The position numbers were made by a program, and so were the translations under genes. Shown here piece by piece: positions 14,726-18,710 of a stretch of 18,710 bases of DNA. This stretch comes from Candidatus Aminicenantota bacterium. Its GTDB lineage: Bacteria; Acidobacteriota; Aminicenantia; JAMOAD01. The notes below the pieces were generated by a model. That model saw only the letters and a program-made list of their open reading frames with translations, searched no databases and had not been told where the DNA came from. Where the stretch lies: assembly GCA_027070475.1 (NCBI GenBank), contig JALXDT010000184.1:1-18710 (forward strand). The letters run 5' to 3'. How positions within the stretch are numbered: position 1 is the first letter of the stretch; the number at the start of each line of letters is the position of its first letter.

Positions 14726-14731
14726 TCACCT
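14726..14731 (-). promoter_or_regulatory. Ribosome binding site that fixes the start of rpsJ
   Basis: AGGTGA directly follows the tuf stop and lies 4 bases before the ATG at 14721. It rules out the upstream TTG start, which would overlap tuf. Confidence 0.75.
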
Positions 14732-15934
14732 CTATTCAATAATCTCAGTAACAGATCCGGCTCCTATTGTCCTTCCGCCTTCTCTGATTGCAAACCTCAA
14801 TCCTTTCTCCATCGCTATCGGCTTTATCAACTCTATCGTCATCTCTGTGTTATCTCCCGGCAATACCATCTTCACTCCTTCCGGCAATATTATCTCTCCC
14901 GTAACATCCGTCGTCCTGAAATAAAACTGCGGCCTGTATCCACTGTAAAATGGAGTATGTCTTCCTCCTTCCTCTTTCTTCAATACATACACCTCTGCCT
15001 TAAACTTCGTATGGGGTGTTATTGTACCTGGTGCCGCCAATACCATTCCTCTCTCTACCTCATCCTTATCCGTTCCTCTTAACAACACCCCTACATTATC
15101 TCCTGCTATTCCCTCATCCAATATCTTCCTGAACATCTCCACTCCTGTAACTACCTTCTTCCTCGTTTCTCTTATCCCTACTATCTCTACCTCTTCTCCT
15201 ACTCTCACTACTCCTCTCTCTATCCTTCCCGTAACTACCGTTCCTCTTCCGCTTATACTAAAGATATCCTCTATCGGCATCAAAAACGGCTTGTCAACAT
15301 CCCTCTTCGGCTCCGGTATATAATCATCCAACGCCTGCGCTAACTCCCATATCGGCTTATATGCCTCATCATCAGGATTATCACTATCTGTCTCCAATAC
15401 CTTCAATGCACTCCCCTTTATCACAGGTATCTCATCTCCGGGAAATCCGTAATCACTCAATAACTCCCTCACCTCTAACTCTACCAACTCCAATATCTCT
15501 TCATCATCTACCATATCTGTCTTGTTCAAAAATACCACTATCGCAGGAACATTAACCTGTCTTGCCAACAATATATGCTCCCTCGTCTGTGGCATCGGCC
15601 CGTCCGTAGCTGCAACCACCAATATCGCTCCATCCATCTGTGCAGCTCCAGTTATCATGTTCTTTACATAGTCAGCATGTCCTGGACAATCTATATGTGC
15701 ATAATGCCTCTTATCAGTCTCATACTCAACGTGCGCTATCTGTATGGTTATCCCTCTTGCCTTCTCTTCGGGTGCATTATCAATACTCCAGAAATCCCTG
15801 TACTCTACATTGGGATGCTTCATATGCAATACCTTTGTTATTGCTGCCGTCAATGTCGTCTTTCCATGATCCACATGCCCTATCGTTCCAACATTTAAAT
15901 GAGGCTTCGTCCTCTCAAACTTCTCTTTCGCCAT
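14732..15934 (-). CDS. tuf: Elongation factor Tu
   Basis: EF-Tu carries aminoacyl-tRNA to the ribosomal A site as a GTP complex. The 400 residues have all G motifs: GHVDHGKT (19-26), RGITI (60-64) with the Mg-binding Thr63, DCPGH (82-86) with catalytic His86, NKTD (137-140) and SAL (175-177). Domains II and III follow, with the conserved ending GLRFAIREGGRTIGAG. The protein is normal but the DNA is not. Counted by hand, Ile is ATA in 29 of 34, Leu TTG in 21 of 26 with no CTN, and Lys AAG in 23 of 26. The first 200 codons of fusA use CTN for all 11 Leu. The gene starts 4 bases after fusA. Replacement from another lineage or gene conversion is the leading explanation; this is inference. Confidence 0.97.
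   Translation of the reverse strand: MAKEKFERTKPHLNVGTIGHVDHGKTTLTAAITKVLHMKHPNVEYRDFWSIDNAPEEKARGITIQIAHVEYETDKRHYAHIDCPGHADYVKNMITGAAQMDGAILVVAATDGPMPQTREHILLARQVNVPAIVVFLNKTDMVDDEEILELVELEVRELLSDYGFPGDEIPVIKGSALKVLETDSDNPDDEAYKPIWELAQALDDYIPEPKRDVDKPFLMPIEDIFSISGRGTVVTGRIERGVVRVGEEVEIVGIRETRKKVVTGVEMFRKILDEGIAGDNVGVLLRGTDKDEVERGMVLAAPGTITPHTKFKAEVYVLKKEEGGRHTPFYSGYRPQFYFRTTDVTGEIILPEGVKMVLPGDNTEMTIELIKPIAMEKGLRFAIREGGRTIGAGSVTEIIE
14789..15934 (-). other. Segment of tuf with codon use unlike its neighbours
   Basis: Through residue 382 of EF-Tu the reading frame uses ATA, TTG, AAG and AGG/AGA heavily. The last 18 codons (14732-14788) hold three of the five non-ATA Ile codons of the gene and look like the neighbours. 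The upstream edge is at the fusA stop. The 3' edge is approximate because few codons are informative. Confidence 0.7.
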
Positions 15935-15938
15935 TTAT

Positions 15939-18032
15939 TTACCTCCTATCGGCTATCATATTATAATTGGGGATAATTTTCTCCGCTCTATCAGGAGAAA
16001 CTTCCTGATAATGAGAAAACTCCATAATAAAGTTCCCTCTTCCCTGAGTTAAAGTTCTTAAAGTATTTGCATAACCAAACATCTCAGATAAGGGAACAGT
16101 TGCATCTATTACAGCAAATTTTGTTTTCATCTCAAGTCTTACAATTTTTGCACTTCTTGAATTTAAATCTCCCATAACATCTCCTACATAGGATTCGGGA
16201 ACTGTAATTTCAACCTTCATCACAGGTTCAAGAAGAACAGGCTTAGCTCTCTTTGCAGCTTCCTGAAATGCCATAGATGCCGCTATTTTAAAAGCCATCT
16301 CTGAAGAATCAACCTCATGAAATGAACCATCATAAACCCTTACTTTTACATCGACAACAGGATAACCTGCAATTATTCCAAAATCAAGAGCTTCTCTTAC
16401 CCCTGCTTCAATAGCTGGGATAAAATCTTTGGGAATAACTCCTTTTGTAATAGCATCTTCAAAAACAAAACCTTTTCCTCTCTCCACAGGTTCAACCTCA
16501 AGAAGAACATGACCATACTGACCTTTACCTCCTGTTTGCTTTATATATTTACCCTCTCCCTTGGCTGAATCCGTAATTGTTTCTCTGAAGGCAACCTGAG
16601 GCTTTCCTACATTTGACTGAACATTAAACTCTCTTTTTAATCTCTCAAGAATTACTTCAAGGTGTAATTCTCCCATCCCTGATATAAGAGTTTGACCTGT
16701 CTGAGGATCTTTTCTCACTTTAAAAGTAGGATCCTCTCTTGAAATCTTAAAAAGAGCGTTTGAAAGTTTCTCATGTTCTGCCTGACTCTTTGGTTCAACA
16801 GCAACTGAAACAACAGGCTCCGGAAATTTTATTGATTCAAGAAGCACCGGTCTTCTGACATCACAGAGGGTATCTCCTGTAAAAGAGTGTTTAAGTGATA
16901 CGGTAGCACAAATGTCTCCTGCATAAACCTCTTTTATTTCTTCTCTTTTATTTGAATGCATCTTTAATAGTCTGTTTATTCTCTCCTTCTTTCCTTTTCT
17001 CGGATTTAAAACAGTATCGCCAGCCTTTAATTTACCTGAATACACTCTCATATAGTTTAACTGGCCAACAAATGGATCTGTTACAACTTTAAAAACAAGA
17101 GCAGTAAATGGTTCATCATCTTTGGGAGCAATTTTCACAATCTCTTCACTATTTGGTTTCACTCCCTCGATATCCGGTCTATCGATCGGAGAGGGTAAGT
17201 AATCTACAACAGCATCCAACAATGGTTGAACTCCCTTATTTTTAAAGCTCGCACCACAAAGTACGGGTAAGAACTTTAATTCTATTGTCCCCTTTCTAAT
17301 TCCCCTTTTAATATCTTCCACAGAAAAATCATGGTCTTCAAGATATTTTTCCATTAATTCATCATCAACCTCAGCTATTTTTTCAAGAAGATGAGAATGA
17401 TAGTGTTCAGCCTCTTCCTTTAAATCATCAGGAATTTCCTTAATAGAATACTTTGCCCCAAGCTTATCTGAATCATAAACAAGAGCCCTCATATTAACAA
17501 GATCAACAACACCTACAAAAGTATCTTCAACACCAATGGGCAGCTGTAGTACAAGAGGATTAGTTTCAAGCCTTTCTTCTATTTCATCAACAACTCTGTA
17601 AAAATCAGCCCCCACTCTGTCCATTTTATTTATATAGGCTATTCTTGGTACTCCGTATTTATTAGCCTGATACCATACTGTCTCACTCTGAGCCTCAACT
17701 CCTTCAACAGCTGAGAAAAGGACAACACCCCCATCAAGAACTCTCAGACTTCTTTCAACCTCAGCTGTAAAATCAACATGGCCGGGAGTATCTATGATAT
17801 TTATCCTATAATCATTCCAGAAACAGGTAGTTGCAGCAGAGGTGATTGTTATACCTCTCTCCTGTTCCTGATCCATCCAATCCATAACAGCTGTCCCCTC
17901 ATCAACCTCACCTATTTTATATGTAATACCTGTATAGTAAAGGATTCTTTCGGTTGTGGTTGTTTTACCGGCATCAATGTGAGCCATTATGCCGATATTT
18001 CTTATCCTATCAATGGGGACAACTCTTGGCAT
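15939..18032 (-). CDS. fusA: Elongation factor G
   Basis: EF-G drives GTP-dependent translocation and, with RRF, ribosome recycling. The 697 residues show the G domain motifs AHIDAGKTT (17-25), RGITI (59-63), DTPGH (81-85), NKMD (135-138) and GAS (260-262). Domain II, domain III (ISGMGELHLEV, 450-460), domain IV with the GGKGQYGHV region (501-509) and His572 at the tip, and domain V follow. Residues 624-630 read NSRSAKI, where almost all bacterial EF-G has NSRRGRI. The ATG at 18032 is 5 bases after rpsG and has no good ribosome binding site, so it is probably reached by coupling. The last codons AGG AGG TAA double as the tuf ribosome site. Confidence 0.97.
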   Translation of the reverse strand: MPRVVPIDRIRNIGIMAHIDAGKTTTTERILYYTGITYKIGEVDEGTAVMDWMDQEQERGITITSAATTCFWNDYRINIIDTPGHVDFTAEVERSLRVLDGGVVLFSAVEGVEAQSETVWYQANKYGVPRIAYINKMDRVGADFYRVVDEIEERLETNPLVLQLPIGVEDTFVGVVDLVNMRALVYDSDKLGAKYSIKEIPDDLKEEAEHYHSHLLEKIAEVDDELMEKYLEDHDFSVEDIKRGIRKGTIELKFLPVLCGASFKNKGVQPLLDAVVDYLPSPIDRPDIEGVKPNSEEIVKIAPKDDEPFTALVFKVVTDPFVGQLNYMRVYSGKLKAGDTVLNPRKGKKERINRLLKMHSNKREEIKEVYAGDICATVSLKHSFTGDTLCDVRRPVLLESIKFPEPVVSVAVEPKSQAEHEKLSNALFKISREDPTFKVRKDPQTGQTLISGMGELHLEVILERLKREFNVQSNVGKPQVAFRETITDSAKGEGKYIKQTGGKGQYGHVLLEVEPVERGKGFVFEDAITKGVIPKDFIPAIEAGVREALDFGIIAGYPVVDVKVRVYDGSFHEVDSSEMAFKIAASMAFQEAAKRAKPVLLEPVMKVEITVPESYVGDVMGDLNSRSAKIVRLEMKTKFAVIDATVPLSEMFGYANTLRTLTQGRGNFIMEFSHYQEVSPDRAEKIIPNYNMIADRR
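15942..15947 (-). promoter_or_regulatory. tuf ribosome binding site formed by the last two fusA codons
   Basis: AGGAGG encodes the final Arg-Arg of EF-G just before its TAA and lies 7 bases before the tuf ATG at 15934. Translation of tuf is therefore tied to the end of fusA. Confidence 0.85.
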
Positions 18033-18037
18033 CTACT

Positions 18038-18508
18038 CTACCATCTATAATGAGCAAAAGCTCTGTTTGCTTCAGCCATCTTGTGGGTATCCTCTCTCTT
18101 CTTCACAGCTCCACCTCTGAGGTTGTAGGCATCCAAAAGTTCAGCTGCCAATTTTTCTTTCATTGATTTTCCGTTTCTCTCTCTCGCATATCTTATAATC
18201 CATCTTAAAGCAAGAGTTAACTGTCTTCTTGGAGGAACATCAACAGGGACCTGATAGGTCGCTCCGCCCACCCTTCTTGATTTAGTCTCTATACTTGGCT
18301 TTACATTATCTATTGCTTTCATTACCACGGGCAGAGGATCCTGTTTGACTTTATCCTTAATAATATCCATTGCTCCATATACTATTTTCTGGGCAACAGA
18401 TTTCTTACCATTCCACATTACCATATTGATAAACTTTGAAATAACCTTTGAATTATATAAAGTATCAGGAGGATACTCCCTAACTTTCGCTGCACCTCTT
18501 CTTGACAT
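18038..18508 (-). CDS. rpsG: 30S ribosomal protein S7
   Basis: S7 is the primary assembly protein of the head of the small subunit and lies near the E site. The 156 residues have the common length and contain RRVGGATYQVPVDVPPRRQLTLALRWI (about 78-104), the RNA-binding signature, and end NRAFAHYRW as in most bacteria. The ATG at 18508 has AGAGGTG upstream at good spacing and lies 19 bases after rpsL. In E. coli S7 represses str translation by binding the rpsL-rpsG spacer; a spacer of 19 bases here makes the same structure unlikely. fusA starts 5 bases downstream. Confidence 0.97.
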   Translation of the reverse strand: MSRRGAAKVREYPPDTLYNSKVISKFINMVMWNGKKSVAQKIVYGAMDIIKDKVKQDPLPVVMKAIDNVKPSIETKSRRVGGATYQVPVDVPPRRQLTLALRWIIRYARERNGKSMKEKLAAELLDAYNLRGGAVKKREDTHKMAEANRAFAHYRW

Positions 18509-18527
18509 TTTACACCTCTAATCTCCT

Positions 18528-18710
18528 CTATTTTTGCTTGGGCTTTTTAGTCCCATATTTAGATCTTGATTTTTTTCTGCCTTCAACACCATTTAGATCA
18601 AGAGCTCCTCTCACAATATGATATTTAACACCCGGTAAATCCTTAACTCTTCCACCTCTCACCAGAACCTGATGGTGCTCCTGCAAATTGTGACCTATTC
18701 CCGGAATATA
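18528..18710 (-). CDS. rpsL: 30S ribosomal protein S12, 3' end only
   Basis: S12 is in the decoding centre and controls accuracy. Only the last 60 codons are inside the window. They read from YIPGIGHNLQEH through LVRGGRVKDLPGVKYHIVRGALD to KYGTKKPKQK, then TAG. The loop KDLPG, which carries the Asp modified by RimO in many bacteria and residues where streptomycin resistance arises, has the wild-type sequence. The N-terminal half, with the other streptomycin residue, is outside the window. It should be the first gene of the str cluster and lies 19 bases before rpsG. Confidence 0.96.
   Translation of the reverse strand, partial: YIPGIGHNLQEHHQVLVRGGRVKDLPGVKYHIVRGALDLNGVEGRKKSRSKYGTKKPKQK

Noticed and set aside
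14722..14739. TTG start for rpsJ six codons upstream
   Set aside because: It would overlap tuf and lies before the ribosome site; the ATG at 14721 has AGGTGA upstream and the usual N-terminus.
14732..15934. tuf as a pseudogene or chimeric gene because of its codon use
   Set aside because: The frame is intact and every GTPase motif and domain is present, so it is a functional EF-Tu; only the DNA-level choice of codons is unusual.
15575..15966. Two open frames of over 100 codons on the plus strand across tuf
   Set aside because: They are antisense to tuf and overlap each other, have no ribosome site or family resemblance, and arise because the skewed codons of tuf leave few stops on the other strand.
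1..18710. An undescribed accessory system hidden among the ribosomal genes
   Set aside because: Every stretch is accounted for by a known translation, secretion or housekeeping gene, and no unassigned frame of credible quality remains on either strand.

Overview
The window is one uninterrupted block of translation-machinery genes. All of them are on the minus strand, so transcription runs from high to low coordinates. In transcript order they are rpsL (3' end only), rpsG, fusA, tuf, rpsJ, rplC, rplD, rplW, rplB, rpsS, rplV, rpsC, rplP, rpmC, rpsQ, rplN, rplX, rplE, rpsN, rpsH, rplF, rplR, rpsE, rpmD, rplO, secY, adk, map, infA, rpmJ, rpsM, rpsK, rpsD, rpoA and rplQ (5' part only). This is the str, S10, spc and alpha set joined end to end. 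No gap between genes exceeds 23 bases, so there is no stretch without a gene to describe, and no promoter, terminator, RNA gene, mobile element or CRISPR array was seen.

The organism is an AT-rich bacterium with strong AGGAGG-type ribosome binding sites. The order secY-adk-map-infA-rpmJ-rpsM-rpsK-rpsD-rpoA-rplQ is widespread. Having rpsD between rpsK and rpoA argues against Bacilli, and having adk-map-infA argues against an E. coli-type layout. S14 is the short zinc-ribbon form, and S4, L24, L36 and adenylate kinase also keep zinc-binding cysteines. I cannot assign a phylum; RpoA and SecY have a loosely Acidobacteriota/Deltaproteobacteria-like flavour, which is a low-confidence impression from memory.

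Region by region: 18710-14732 is the str part (S12, S7, EF-G, EF-Tu). 14721-9783 is the S10 part (S10, L3, L4, L23, L2, S19, L22, S3, L16, L29, S17). 9817-4519 is the spc part (L14 to SecY). 4517-1 holds adk, map, IF-1, L36 and the alpha part (S13, S11, S4, RNA polymerase alpha, L17). Together these supply ribosomal subunits, two elongation factors, an initiation factor, the Sec channel, the enzyme that removes N-terminal methionine, and the RNA polymerase assembly subunit. They are probably co-transcribed and translationally coupled.

I found no undescribed biological system here. The strongest oddity is tuf. Its codon choice is strikingly unlike its neighbours (Ile 29 of 34 ATA; Leu 21 of 26 TTG with no CTN; Lys 23 of 26 AAG), it starts abruptly after fusA and seems to fade in the last ~18 codons. 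That pattern suggests replacement or gene conversion of tuf within an otherwise native operon. Smaller points are the rpsQ/rplN 35-base overlap, the repeated fusion of stop codons with Shine-Dalgarno sites, and unusual residues in conserved motifs of EF-G and S5.
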